Below, piece by piece: positions 47,985-61,800 of a stretch of DNA of 64,000 nt (position 1 is the stretch's first letter; each line of letters opens with the position of its first letter). Source of the stretch: Neodontobutis hainanensis (taxonomy: Eukaryota; Chordata; Actinopteri; Gobiiformes; Odontobutidae); NCBI GenBank assembly GCA_024349245.1, contig JALDNG010000016.1:4638001-4702000 (forward strand). Reading direction: 5' to 3'. The notes under the pieces are model-generated. The model searched no databases, was not told where the DNA came from, and saw nothing but the letters and a program-made list of their open reading frames with translations. The translations under genes and the position numbers were made by a program.

Positions 47985-50144
47985 GTAAGTACATCATGTC
48001 TGTTACTTGTTACTAGTGCAAACACTTGACACTTTTGTGTTAAAGTACACATAAACTCTGAAAGCCTGGCTTAGCTTTATGATGCACACTTTATATGATC
48101 TCTGTTTTGATGTCAATGCCAATGTCAGTGTCTTTAAATGGAGAGTGATTTTCTGTAATTTTTTTATTATTGTCATTATGCCTACTCAGTAAAAGGTGCT
48201 AAGAGCAAGTTTTATTGCCGCAGCTGCAGCATACTTCGATGAATGGTTTTGAAGAAAGTCTTAACATCATTCAAATGTTTTATTGTAGTGTTCTGTCGCT
48301 CTGTACAAATTTGTATAGGAAAGAAAAATTTGCATAAGGTTATCTTGGATAGCTTCAGGCTACATGAAACTTTCATATAATTAAGAACTTGAATTGAACT
48401 GCATTTTAATTTACATTCATGCCATGGGTTATGATAAAGGTCATAGGTCAGTGTTAACCAGCCAAATGGCACCACAGGAGTTGGGGTCAGAGGTGAAGCC
48501 CATTGCTAAGGGCTACTTCACCACACAAGGCATCACTAACCCCTGCATGCTTGAATGCCTGATTGCTTTCATCCACAAAGACATTGTGGACCTTTTCTTT
48601 AACACTGAGAAGCAGGGACAGTACAATTTTGCTCATTAGGATCTGATATACCCACAATGTTTATTTTGCTCTGATCTTGTTACTCTACCATATTTACCGT
48701 ACCCCATATCTATCCTAGAATTTCTGCTTTCCACCCCTCTATCCTTCTCTCCGCGCAGCTGGAACTGTGGTTGGCCAGATGGGGAACTGAGTTACTGACT
48801 TGGCTGGTGGATTAGCACAGTCGGAGATGGGGAAGATGAGGAGGTGGATAGTGGGTGGGCATCCCAGAGGTGGTGTGTGTATGTGTGTTATAAGAACGGG
48901 TAGTCACTAACAGGGGACCCTGTTCCTCAGACAATGAGCAGGCCATCCCTCCTGCTCTTCATTCCATGTTTGGGACTAGTAATGCGTGTGATCAATTAGG
49001 ATTGGTTGAGAGGAGGCTCTGAAAGGCTCAGAGGTGACTGTGTCAGAGCCCTGGGGTATGTATTTGGGGGGAGTGGGGATTCAGATAAAACCCATCCTAG
49101 TATACAAAATCACACTGATACCCATGTCTTCTCACATCTTCTCCAAAATACACAGCCACACATTCATGTTCCCATTCACAAACACATGGATTTACACTTT
49201 GTCCAGCATCACATACACTCCACCATTTTACTATCCTGGTAATCTCCAACCCCTGAGGTGTGGACAAACCAAAATCCTAGGGGTCCTTGTCCTCTTGAAT
49301 AGTGGGCTTAAAAGCCTAGCTGGATTAACCTACTACTTCTGTAATGTGTGGGCTCAGCCTAAAAGTGCTACCCCCTCTCACCATGACACTCTCTACAAGC
49401 TATTGAATTTGTCTTACCACTGTGCACGTATGTGAACAATATGTTATTTTCTAAGGTGACGATAAGCTGGAGTCAATGGTTTCATGTCAAGATGAGAAGA
49501 GCTGGCAGAAAGCCCCAATAACAATGTTTTATAAAGTGAAGAGTATTTAAAAGGACATTCAATCCCTGGGATGGCCCAAGGCGTAATACAGTCTGGATTA
49601 TCAATGTATGATAATGGCTATATGCTACATTGCATTTGATTACAAGTTTGTGACTTTGATTTTAGTAAAAAAAAAAAGGTGTACAGATCCTTTTATTAGG
49701 ATTGTCTTTGGTAATTGGCTGCAAATTGTAGTTACGCTTGGGTCTATCATAATCCTTGAATGGTTGGACTTTGTTTTGATTATGTGAACTATTCGAACTC
49801 TGAACTTCTGACCTTCAGTGTCTTTAGCTGACAGTGGGGGCTTTTAATAGTAAGAGTGCTTTGTACGTGTGTTGTTTAGGGGTTTTAGAAGAGCTCGTTT
49901 CCTGCCAGGAATCAGGATTTTTCAGGAGGACACAATACAGGCAAACAATAAAAAATAAACATCAATTAAACAATAATCAGACAGATGGTTGTGATACTAT
50001 GACCTGCTTTGTGGGACAGGTGTGTGCTTTCTTTTAGCCATTTATGTGTGTTTCATTTGTTTCTGCGTGTACTAGCATGCGTGTGTTGTAATAGGTGCCC
50101 CCCGTAGCCTCCCCTTGTGCCAAGCCTTTAGTGAAGCCCTGTTT

Positions 50145-50156
50145 GCATAATTATGC
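50145..50156. promoter_or_regulatory. POU/homeodomain-like palindrome in CAMKMT intron
   Basis: GCATAATTATGC is a perfect 12-bp palindrome inside TTTGCATAATTATGCTAATT, followed by GCTAATTAGA at about 50175. Both are typical octamer/homeodomain binding patterns. Function is inferred only. Confidence 0.35.
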
Positions 50157-53100
50157 TAATTCATTGTGCCATAGTGCTAATTAGACCTTGTTAGACAATA
50201 GTGCTAGACTGGAAGCTGGCAGGCACACACACAGAGACATGCTTGCTCTAACTGTTGTGTCAATGACAAGGTTTGTAGACCCCCTCTGTGCTGTTTATAA
50301 CATGCTTTCTATAGAAATGGTTCTCTACTGGTGTGCTCTGAACTGAGCTCAGGTATCTTTTACAATTTTATTTTTGGCTAATGGAATCAAAATCAATGGG
50401 GAATCAAATACTCCACATGCTTCTTTAGAATCTTACATGGCTTCAAAACCAGATTAAACTGCTATGCTTACAAAATGTATGGACATTGCTTGCTGGATTC
50501 TTTATTTTTTTTTTTTTACCTCTATACAACCTACATACAACTAACTTGTGGGCATTATGACTGACAGTTCAGAATGTAGCAGCAAGCAGGTGAAGTGCAT
50601 TGTAGTCCATAATTTAAGCAAAATTTCAACATTTAAAAGCACATTAGTAAACATTGTTAATGTGGCTTCTCAATGGGCTTGTGTGTTTTATTTTAATTTG
50701 AGTATACAAGTGGGGGTTGACGAAGGCTTGAGTGGCTTTAGGGCGCACTGAGCGAGAAGTTGTCAGTTCACTTAATTTAATCTAATTGATTGTGGCCTAG
50801 TCTTTCCTATCCTCTCACAAGGGGAAAGAAGAAATAGGAAGTTGCCTCAAGTAGTTTATTGTGTTATAAAAGCTTTCTTGACACTTGACACTTGGGAGGT
50901 AAACAGTCACTACTCTTTGCTTGATGCTAATATGCATACAAACTCACCCTAGTTGATGTGAACAAACTTGCACATATTGAATTTCCTCCTGTCAGCCATT
51001 AAGACTTTGAGCACAAAAGGGATTGAAGGTGAGCTGCTGGGTGTAGCTTTACTCAGGGACTCCTTTCCTATTATAGTCTGTAGTTGATTATGTGAATTTA
51101 GGCATGACTGAAAGTCTCTGTGTATGTGTCCAGATGCGTGTGCACGTGTGCACTATTACCAGTAAGCGGTGGGGATTAAGTTCAGGAAATGAGTAGAGCG
51201 TTAAAGAGGTGCTTCCCTGCCCAGTGCGCCTGCATTGTCACTACTGCTAATACTCAGCTAATTACAAGGACATACTTTAACAGCAAGCTCAGCTTTTCAT
51301 TCTCATCACCTCTACTCAGTCCCCTCCCGTTCTTATGTTACCCCCTCAGCCTGGAATTTGGGGATGAAGTGAGGAAGAGAGAGAAAAAGAAAGAGTAATA
51401 ACAGACCTTCCTAAAAGCTCACCCCCCTCTGGATGGATACAATTATTGGATTTCTCTCCATTTAAGTCAACTAGCCCTTATGTGCCCCTCCTGGCTATGT
51501 CCCCTATGGTGGCTTAGCTTGTATACATTGTGAAAACTATTGTTAAGTAACAAGACACATATGAAAAAGTACAAGTAAACACAATAACAGATTTAAAATG
51601 CAAAAAAAAAAAAAGTCACATTATGGAAGAAGATAAGCTCTTAGTACTTAATTGTGGCTTGACACAACACTGGACAGAGCACTTCCTGTTTCTTTATATT
51701 CCTGTATATTTATTCTGTGCACCTGTAATAGGAAAGGCATTAATGTCAAACCGTAAATTTCCTAAGCTCAGCTTTTAAGGACTATTTGGAGTTGTGCTTG
51801 TATTTTGTTTTCGGGTTTCCCATTTCTATTTTTTCCATTTTTCATCACATTTGTATTTAAGTTTTACTACAACAACCTTTTAAACCATGAACTTATCTGC
51901 CGTTCCTTTGCAAGAAAATTCCATAGACTCAATATATTTATCTCATGTATATTTTATTAGTGTGTGTTCATAAATGTGTGCACACACAAATGTGCAAAGC
52001 ATACTTCCATTAGAGAGCTAAGTGATTAGTGCCTGTAGTTGGAGTCCCCCCCCCCATTGTACCCCTGGAGTGCACCAGTGAGCCTCCAAAGGCACAAGTG
52101 CACACAGGGGAAGTGTTACCGTTAGTGTGCCCATAGTGTGTTTTATGTGTAAATGTCCCTCTGTGATAGTTTTTCAATAAATAGGTGATTAGAGTGAGTG
52201 TTGGTGGTTAGGAAGTGGATCTGCCATAGTAAATGTCCATTTGGGAATAGGACTGGCCAGACTCAAGCTTCATGTTAACAGTGTTTAGAGGTTTTTTCTC
52301 TGTTGTCAACACTATCATTGAGGTTGTATTGGACATTTTTACTGTATTTCACATAAATGTGTACCATTAGATGGAGTAATGAGATCTAGTGCTAGAGCAG
52401 CAAACAGTATGCCTTTTGACTTAACTTAACCAGTGAACGTCCTCACAAAACGTAGATGATTTATGGCATTACACGCTAATATTTTTGCTATAAATGATCA
52501 CAGACCTCACACACATCACATCATCAGTTGTTTGTAGCTCATATCCTTTGCCATTCGCTTACTTGCAATATATTTTACTTGCACAAAATATAAAAAAAAA
52601 AAAACAGTGCGTGTGTGTGCTAGTAAAATTTTGGCACTGCTCTATATAGTCTGTATACTCCGATGAATGGCAAATCTACAGGTAACCCTCTTGAACTGCA
52701 TGTTGGTGTTCCCATTTATTTAACACTAGGCCATATTTTGGGACTCAGCTTACAGTAGTGTCAGACAGTTAACCTTTAACCTGTCAACACGTCTTCTGTG
52801 GCTGCTGATGTGTTTGCTATAGAGCTAAAAAGGTTTTTACTTGCTTAGTTACTCACAGTACAAAATGAATGCCCAACAACTACCCTCCCTTGTTCAGTCT
52901 GTCAGTCTGTTTCTGTCTTGAGACTCCAAATAGCCCCACAGGGGTCTTTAGCTGTCAGTTGGCCAAGCTAATGTTAAGGAAGGTGTTGACACTAATAGGT
53001 ATGCTAAATGGTAATGTGGGCTAGCACAGACCTCTGAGGTAAAAAGCTAACTGATTTTCAAGTGGTCCCTAGAGAGACTGGGAATCACTCACTATCTCTC

Positions 53101-53302
53101 TTGGGCTTCTAGCTGCAGGTACCGTCTCTGTCCCTTTGAGAGGCTGCTACCACTGCTTCTATCTTAGAGAAACCAAGACATTCTATTGCCTTTTGACATG
53201 AGACTTTTGGGAGGGCACAGAAGAGAAAATAAAGATTTCTTTGGTTGCTTAATTGCAGGGTAAATATAAATATTCAGTTTTTAACACATTTTACATCTGG
53301 AT

Positions 53303-53346
53303 CTAAAGCTAATCAATGAATGATATTAAAGCCCATTCTCATTCTG
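53303..53346 (+). repeat. Paired 44-bp intronic motif, copy 1
   Basis: Matches 55576-55619 at 37 of 44 positions without gaps, including the first 17 bases (CTAAAGCTAATCAATGA) and the last 8. CTAATCAATGA resembles a homeodomain/PBX-type site. Confidence 0.5.
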
Positions 53347-55474
53347 CACACACATTCACACACTTCTGTCCTTGTCAGTCCACAGCAGGCAACGGGGCCA
53401 TAGACCTTTATGTTTGTCCACTCAGGCTGAAACGCCTTCTACCTCTCATATCCAGTGAACAGTGGGGAGAAAGGGGGAGACATTAGATGGGTGTACCAAG
53501 TGTGTTTTGGAGGCCAGTTGTAATTGTGTAAGCCAAGACCAGTAATATCAATCATGCTGAAAGGCCACACTAATAAAAATGTTATTTTGTGTTGTTATGA
53601 TAAGAATACTTTTTGAAATGGTTTTAATAAAATCAGTTACAGTATAACAAAATATAATATTTGAACAACAATGCCACATTTGTGAGAACTTCCTGTGTGT
53701 GGGGGAAAGGGGGGGGGTTGCAGTGGGGGCAGAAGGGATTACAAGAACATTGGTGCACCAGGTTGCTAGACTGATCTCCTTGAAACTCTCTGTACCGCCC
53801 CACTGGGCCTTTCATAGTAAGTGTGTGTTTGAGAGTGTGTGTCGGTCAGGGCCTGCAGTGGGAGGGTTAAGTGCAGGACCACAGATGGGGACATTGAGTT
53901 TCAATAATACTCTACATCACCTCTGCCTACAATGCTTCCTTTGTTCCTTTGGGGCATATTACTTCTTTTGCTAATGTCTTCTTATTTAAAAATCCATCCA
54001 CAAATTAATATTTACATTTTTTATAAATACACCAGACAGACCCTGACATTCTACAAAAGAAGTACTGATCAAGCTAAAATCTAATATGAGTGTTAAAAAG
54101 TGAAAAAGTCTAATGATTGCAATTGCTTTAAATAATCAACTAACATGATTCATTGATTTGTATGCCTGTTTTCTAATCATTACAGTCACAAACTCAACAT
54201 CAAGGTGAAAAATATAGTCTTGTATCTGAGTATGGTAAAATTGGTTAAATAATTTTGCTACAGGCCAAGTGCAGCATGCTATTTTGTGCTACAAGTCCTA
54301 ATTTTGTGTCTGCTAGTATCCTCCCTTGTTGTTCCATTGCATTGCACCCTCTTGATGATGCTTCTTCTTCTCTCCCGTTTTGCCAGAGCCTCTCCACCCA
54401 CCAGTGATTGCACAATCTTTCCATCACCTCCACAATCATAACAGCCTCGAGTCTGTGCCAGTGTCTAACCACTGCCAGTCTACACACACATCCATGTTTC
54501 CTGGAGGAGAAATACAGTTGGAGCTTTTATGCTGCCTTCCCAAGTGGCTGTTTTTGAGCACAGCCACAATAGAGGGCCTAATGTGGATTTGTTTAGAGAG
54601 CTGGTTAATTGGAGTGGGATGCTCTAATTGCACCTCTTTGATGGCGAGTGAGTGGTAGCAGATCCATGCATGTGTAAAAGTGAGCGTCACCTGGCCTTTG
54701 TTTGGACTGTGTGTGGGAAAACATTTGCTCAGCTATAACTTCACTGCCAAAACACTAGGAGCGGCATAATACAAAAGGTGTGAAGTGTTGAAGTACAGGG
54801 AGTGGGAGGAAACACAGAGAAAAGTATGGTGTCCCTAGACTTACAATAGCCAAGTATACAGTTAGCCTCATGTTTATGTGTAGAGATAACTTGTGATTGG
54901 GGACGTCTAGAGCAACCTCCACTATATCTGTCAGCATTGTTCCCAGCTGGGGGTGCTCTAAGTCTTTGTATGACTTGCTTTTGGTTGCAAATGTATGCAC
55001 AACTTTAGATTGTATAACAGGACTACTTGCCTTCTAATTTCATTCATTTACATTTTTATTGAAGCATAAATGGCAGAAAAACACACCTGACATTTAACAG
55101 AACCACATATGGACCACATATTGCTTTTTTTAATAAAAATGAAATTATCTGTGTTAATTGGCTGCATATATACAGAGTATACAGAGATATTTAAAATGTG
55201 AGGGTGTTGCCTTGTGGACCCGGAAATAGCCAGAATGACTATGACCAAATGAAGTCAGCAATTAACCTGACATTGGATTCGTATTAGACAGGCTCGAAAT
55301 TGGATGCATTTAGCCTTTTTTCAGCTGGAACTGAATGAAGAGGGCATGTTAGGCTGACTATGAAAAACAGCATGGTTAGTCGTTTAATTGCAGCCACTCT
55401 CCTATAGATAAGTTTTCATGTATTTGAGCCCTCTGTTGACTCCGTACTCCTCTAGTCTCACGTCTGCACTTATC

Positions 55475-55489
55475 AAGTGTGTGTGCACT

Positions 55490-55522
<33 letters not shown>

Positions 55523-55530
55523 TTGTACCT
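55475..55530. repeat. TG-rich microsatellite
   Basis: Interrupted TG tract with a few C and TT breaks. Confidence 0.85.
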
Positions 55531-55575
55531 CTGTGTGAGTGCAAACACATGGTGTGCCCTAAGTGGGCCATGGGC

Positions 55576-55619
55576 CTAAAGCTAATCAATGATTGTCATT
55601 TAGGCCTATTGTCATTCTG
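55576..55619 (+). repeat. Paired 44-bp intronic motif, copy 2
   Basis: Second copy of the motif at 53303-53346, 2.27 kb away in the same orientation. Both are followed by ACACACA-containing sequence. Confidence 0.5.
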
Positions 55620-58600
55620 TAAACAACACACACATTTGTGTGCACACACTTTGTTGATCAATTGAAAACAAGTGTGTGGTAAAGGACAGACCACTGAAGC
55701 ATCAGTCTTAACACGTCTTGAAGATTTTTTCCCTTTTGTGTTAAGTCTTCATAGTCAGTGAGTAAGATATATCTTTGCTCTGACACTGTAAATGGAGTAC
55801 CTGCAGGATGAGTCTAAATAGAGATGTACTATTAGCAGCACTTTAGAGTGTGGTCACTCTAGTTTTGTAGTAAAGCAATCAGATCACTTAAGAGGCAGCC
55901 TGGTCAATGGCTTGGAGCTCTCTGTCTCTCTGAGTATATATCTGTCTGTCTTTAATGCCCCTCTCTTACTCACAAACCCCCAGCAGCCATTGCCATCACC
56001 CCTTATCTCCACTCTTCTGCCCAGCCTCTTGTCTTTTTTTTAACCACTTCTGCCTTCTGTCCTTTACCTCCATGGGGAAAAACGACAAGGTCATGAAGAT
56101 AAACATGGTAAAGTGAAAGAGCTAGAGAGAAAGAGAGAGATGGTGAACTGAAATGAACCATCTCATTTGGACATTTCCCTGAGGCAGCTGTGCTGAGAGG
56201 CTAGCTAGACTAGTGGATAATGCCCTGTTGTGTATAGGACATTATTTAGCTTCCGATGGCTGACAGGTTAGAAGGAATGAATTGCGGACGGCGCAAGGCT
56301 CACTGTCTGACAGGTGGGTCCCTGCCTCCTGGACTCAGTGGCAGACATTTCTTTATTTAGATCAGTCCAGCAATGCTTTGATGCACAGTAGGTTAGTGCT
56401 GTTTCAGTGTATAGCATTAATCACTACAGTATCCTGTCAAACCCTGATAAAGGTATTCATTCTATTTGTCACAGAAGGCGTCTTTTGTTTAGTAATCTTT
56501 CTGTATGCAAAATGCCATTGTTATAGTTCTGAATAACACTAGAAGTGTTTTTTATATTGACAGAATAATCCTACTTTATACATTTAGGGGAAAATAACTC
56601 ACACTGTTATCAGAAGTTTGAGTTAAACCTCTGCATACTTCCTTTATTGTATCAGACATGTATCTATCATAATGAAGTACCTTGCTAGCTCCTGACCTCA
56701 TTACAAACGGAACAATTATCTGTTTGTTATTGTTATTATCATTTCTTAGGGTTGTTTTCAGTAATAGGGACTACTTGTCTGCCCCATACAGAAAGCCCTT
56801 CCATAAGCACGCCTGTTGAAAGAATTATACATTATATGTGTAGATCACGCTCAGTTTACTCTAGTCAAAAAGCAGTGAGAAGTACTATGGAAAATGTCAT
56901 TAAGGCCATACAATGTCTTTCTCTTATTTTTCAGCTCATCTAAAAATGTTAGTTCAGTTTTGTTTTTTTTTGTTTTATTCCTGTATTGATAGGTTTTACT
57001 GGTCCCGCAATAGTTTTGTGTGACTCCTATAGTAGTAAGTATTATTACACCTGAGAGCTTCTATTTGGGTCTGACGCTAGATAGAATTTTTTAAATATTT
57101 GATAAAGCTGATGATTACTTGCCTTTCTTGTTTTTGTTTCTCAACTAAAAAAAATAGTGTATAAAGTTTTGTCCGTAATAGTTTTGACAAGTCTCAAAGA
57201 TCTCTGAATCCACTAAAGCTTTGGTCCCCATTCTTCATGAGCTTAGAGAGGAGAGAGCAGAGGAGTAGGTCTAATACAGATATATCATTACACTGTTATA
57301 TGTGTAATCTATTGTGCTGCCATTGAAGAGCAGCAGCATGGGTTTGGCAGTCGGCCATGCGCGCACACACAAATAGCCACGCTGTGCCTCCAGTGGGGCA
57401 GTAATAGAGGGTGTGAGTGTATTAGTCGCTATAGTCCAAGTGTTAAGTGCTGGCCTGGTGTGTGTGAGATCGATGACAACCGAGCGAACTCTCAGAGACT
57501 TACAGACAGCGTACAGACATATAGCCTAAGGTCAGGGGTCACACACAGATAGCTCTCCCACTCAATGTCTTTCAGTGTGTATATATACTGTACGTATCAG
57601 AAAGTATTAGAGTGTCTATTCCGCACAAGGGTTAGGGTTGTGCTCATCCTGCTCTGTGACCATGGGGAGGGGCCCGCTGTCAGCCACCGGTGGTCTGTCG
57701 ATACTCGGGCAGACCACTAATGCCTGCTGTCTGCTGATGGACGCTGGCCTGCCTCCAGGGACCATTAGACTCGCTGGGACGCAGACAGTCACACACACAC
57801 AAATGCATGGACATATCAAACACATAAAAACACAAGACTAGCAGACAACAGCAACCGACACAATGCTGACACATAAATGAACAGCTGACACACTTAAATT
57901 AAAAAAGTTAGTTACTAACTCTATGTATGTTACAGTATAATGTATACAGAAAAATAAAATACTGAAAACAGCCTTAGTATATCGGCTTCTGTTCTGTAGC
58001 TCAAAGCTGAAAGTGTTTTTTTTTATTTTTATTTGGATGGTTAGATTTATTTTCTGGATCGGCATTGGTTAAAACCCTGTGAACAAACATACAGGCCATG
58101 TGACGTAAAATCATGGTAGTGTGTAACTTTTTCTGACTTATCCTGCCATTGGCTGCAGCATTTCTTTTTGAATAAGCCCATTTCACGAGTCCAACCCCAC
58201 ACAGTTGCTTTTTTCTCCCATCCGGAGTTGGGCAGACGGGTCATTAGGTCATCAGTGTGCACTTGGCTAAAATCACCAGAGTGCTGCAGGATCAAGTGCT
58301 ATGTTCTGGTCTTATACTTTGCTGTCCATTGAGCCACAATCCAGCAACCATTAGTGCTACTCTTTTCTATGTTATTGTACCTCTTTGGTTCTTTTCTTCT
58401 TTCTCTTGGCTAAGATTTACAACAAGGCTACCCAATTGAACACACTCTCACAGATCAGTATAACTCAGTGAGTGTCAGGCTCAGCACCTTTTAGGTGAAT
58501 TAGCCCAACAGCAGATAAGCTGAAGTGTGTTAAAGGGAGAAAGATGAGTGGAGCAAAGGGGAACCTACAGAAAACAGAGAATGTATGTGTCCTCAATCTC

Positions 58601-58722
58601 CCCATTTACTTCTTTTAGGGAGAAGTTTTGCACAAAAAGTTGAACAATGGTAATTATAGATATTTTAATATACACCAGTTCCACGTAGCTTCTTTTTTAT
58701 TGTTTAATATGATATCAGCAAT

Positions 58723-58738
58723 GTTATTATTATTATTG

Positions 58739-58817
<79 letters not shown>
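58723..58817. repeat. (ATT)n trinucleotide microsatellite
   Basis: About 31 ATT/TTA units with one GTTGTT break near 58738. The poly-leucine frame over it is an artefact. Confidence 0.97.
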
Positions 58818-61800
58818 CTTTATAGATTGAAAAGTTTTTTACCTCCTAGAATAACACCTTTTTTCTTCAACAAAGAAAGCAACATTTTCTCTATACCATT
58901 TCCCATGTGATGGCATTAGTTTATTATGCTTTGTATTAAAAAGTTGAAACAGTTGTGTTTCTCTATTAATACGTCCTCTACAGTATTCTCATCAGAACAG
59001 CTAATTACTTCCACCACTTGTTTTTCTGCCCTAGCACAATAAAATGTGTCCCGAGAGCCCAGACTAAACACTCCAAGAATATAATAACGTTGGGGAGGCG
59101 GAGAAATTGTAACAATAACGTTGTTGGTGGTATTTGTTTTGGCAGGGTTGGTTTTCTTAATTATGTTAAGATGTAAGGCATAATTATTTTAATATTTTGT
59201 TATGTATGTTATGTTAACGTTAATACAGATTTAGGGGAAATTTGGGATTAACTAAGCAAAACTAATTAAATTTTCTAAGCGTAAAGCAGGTTTTTGTATG
59301 ACATAACTGAAATCACATACTGTTAGTCTCTATATAATTAAGCTCCAGTTAGAAGTAAAGAGGGAATTGTGTAGGAGCAGTAGGACCAGGGAGACAATAA
59401 ACAAAGTGAAACCTGATGAGCAATACCACAGAGAGGGCACCTGAAAAGGAGAAGGATGAAAGCAGAGTGGATGGGTCCTGACAGGAGAAGGGGTCTGTTT
59501 ACAGATTTGCCTGCCTCAAACCCAGAAGCCTGCAGGCATCTTCATCACAGAACGGGCCTAAACACAAATGCACACACACAGATGCACAGTGATAACCCAT
59601 CAGCACTGGCCAAGTGTTGTTTAATCCAACCTGACTTGCACTCAACAGAAAAAAGCAAATTCACTTCCACTCACAGTCTGGAAAACTGAGCGCTCTTCAC
59701 ATAAATGGCAACGCTCTGAATTACTCCATTTTTATATGTGTGTGTGGGTTTTGCCCACTGGCTTGCACACACTCTGAAGCGCCGGTTTTTATTTTGATGT
59801 TGTTTTTTCCCGCAGTGTGCATGTGTGTTTACATGTATTGGCGTTGACAAGCTCTTGAGCTGTAGCCCCCTCATTGTGTGACAGGCAGATAGCTAGGCTT
59901 CTCTGCTCCCTATTGTTTGGGGGCTGTCATCAAACCCAGCTCATCCAGCCAGTTATACTGTCTGCATGTGTGTGGGAGACAAAAGTTTCTGTGCGTGCTT
60001 TTTCCAACAACAGTGTTTGATGTCTATGTGTTAATTATCATGCTTTTGGAGTAGTTTTGTTTTCCTGTGTACATGTGTTAGGTGAGTTGTTTATCATCGC
60101 CTGATGAGACAAGAGGGAAGATCAGGCTGACGAGCCATTGTGTGACACGCTGATAGTTTGACTGGAGCGCTCTACTGTACGCCCCTCTCCTCTCCATTGT
60201 TATGTGACTTGTCATTAAGCCCTTGTTGCCCAGTCAAAATGGGCAGGAGTGCTTGTTAGCCACAGCACTGACGTTTGTGGAGAGGAGTAGGTGAGCCGAG
60301 CACACACACAGATACAAGAGGTCAGAGGCATAAAGTGCAGTCCCACAGATGTGAAATATTATTTTTGCTCAGTATCTGTGGTGCTTAATGTTTTATGAGC
60401 ATTCTTGTTTGATGCTGTTGCAATGAAAGAAGGATTCCTTTGAAATCTAAGAATCAGTATTTTTAGTAGCTTGTAAATACATTTGACCACATAAAAATCA
60501 CCAAATAGCTCTTGAAATTGCAATAAGAAAAATAATCAATAGTGCTTATGTCCTTGTGTTGTATATGAAAATTAATCCTCCACTTTGGCGCTATGTATTT
60601 CTGAGGTTAATATATTTGGAAGCTAAAAATGTTAAAATATCATACACATTGAAGGTGAGTGAAATTTATGCATGATCAAGCCATGTGTTTGCATTGTATC
60701 TGGTAGATGAGTTCCTTTGTACACCACACAGAATCAGATGTCTTTGGGTCAAAAAGTCATTGTGAGTTCTTCTCCCTGTCTATTTCCTGTCTCGGAATGG
60801 GACAAGAACAAACAGATGACATCACTTCCTGCTCAGGACAATCGTTAAGAAATACAAGGAGCGTCCAGATGTGCTAGTTTGGACATAACAATCCCGACCA
60901 GAGCCGTGAGCGTGCGCAGAGACGCAGACACAAACACACACAAAACACTATTGTGAGGCCTAGACTCTCAATACACCCTGTTTATTGACACAGTTTGTAT
61001 GCATTGTACATGTCTGTCTGCGCTGCAGTGTTTTTCCCACACTCACTTCCCTTTTGACTTTATGTCTGTCTGTCACTAAGTCTCTTCTGTTCTGCTTTCA
61101 GTTTGAGCTTGTATCATGTGGCCTCCAAACTTGGCCAGTCACTCAAGTAAAGAATTTTATTCACATTATCAAAATAACATGAAACAAGAATTTTGACGAT
61201 TTTCAAAACTAAAGTAAATACTTGTATGGTCTTTTAGAGGGTTGGGGACCTGCATTACCATGTGTGTCCTGTGGGTGGGAGCAGTGGCTGCAGTTTGACA
61301 GGTCCTCAGATACACCTTATTTGATGTGTAGACCCTACAGGACACTCAGGTTACTTATTTTGTATGTGTGCATTAGAAAGACAATACATAGTGATATTAG
61401 TTTTAAAGTATTACAAATGTGGAATGTTGGTGTTTCCATTTAGGTATTCATAAGTCAGTGCTTTATTTCTATTTTTTTCCCATTTTAAGCATATTGCCAT
61501 GACTGAATGAATGAGGGAAGTAGCGGAAACAATTGATTCCACATTGTCACTTTACATATTTACCTTGATGTGTGCTCTTACGTGTGCTCTTAATTGATCG
61601 AGTCTTGTGGTCGGTACCAGTCAATACCGGCAGGTCTTAGCATTCTGGGATGAGAGGGGGAGTACAGGGAGGAACACTGCAAGAAAAAAGAAAAGGGGGA
61701 AGATATTGATCAGGTGCAGGGTGTGCATTGAGTTTCAAGTTCACCTGACCTTCCAAACTGCTGGCATCATCATCACTGTAGTGCTCTGTGTACTGCTTTT

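Noticed and set aside
48394..48639. 81-codon frame in the CAMKMT intron as a possible exon 4
   Set aside because: Does not resemble the expected WPSEEVLAYYC region and lacks a matching acceptor in phase 1.
58628..58825. Poly-leucine small protein
   Set aside because: Translation of an ATT trinucleotide repeat.
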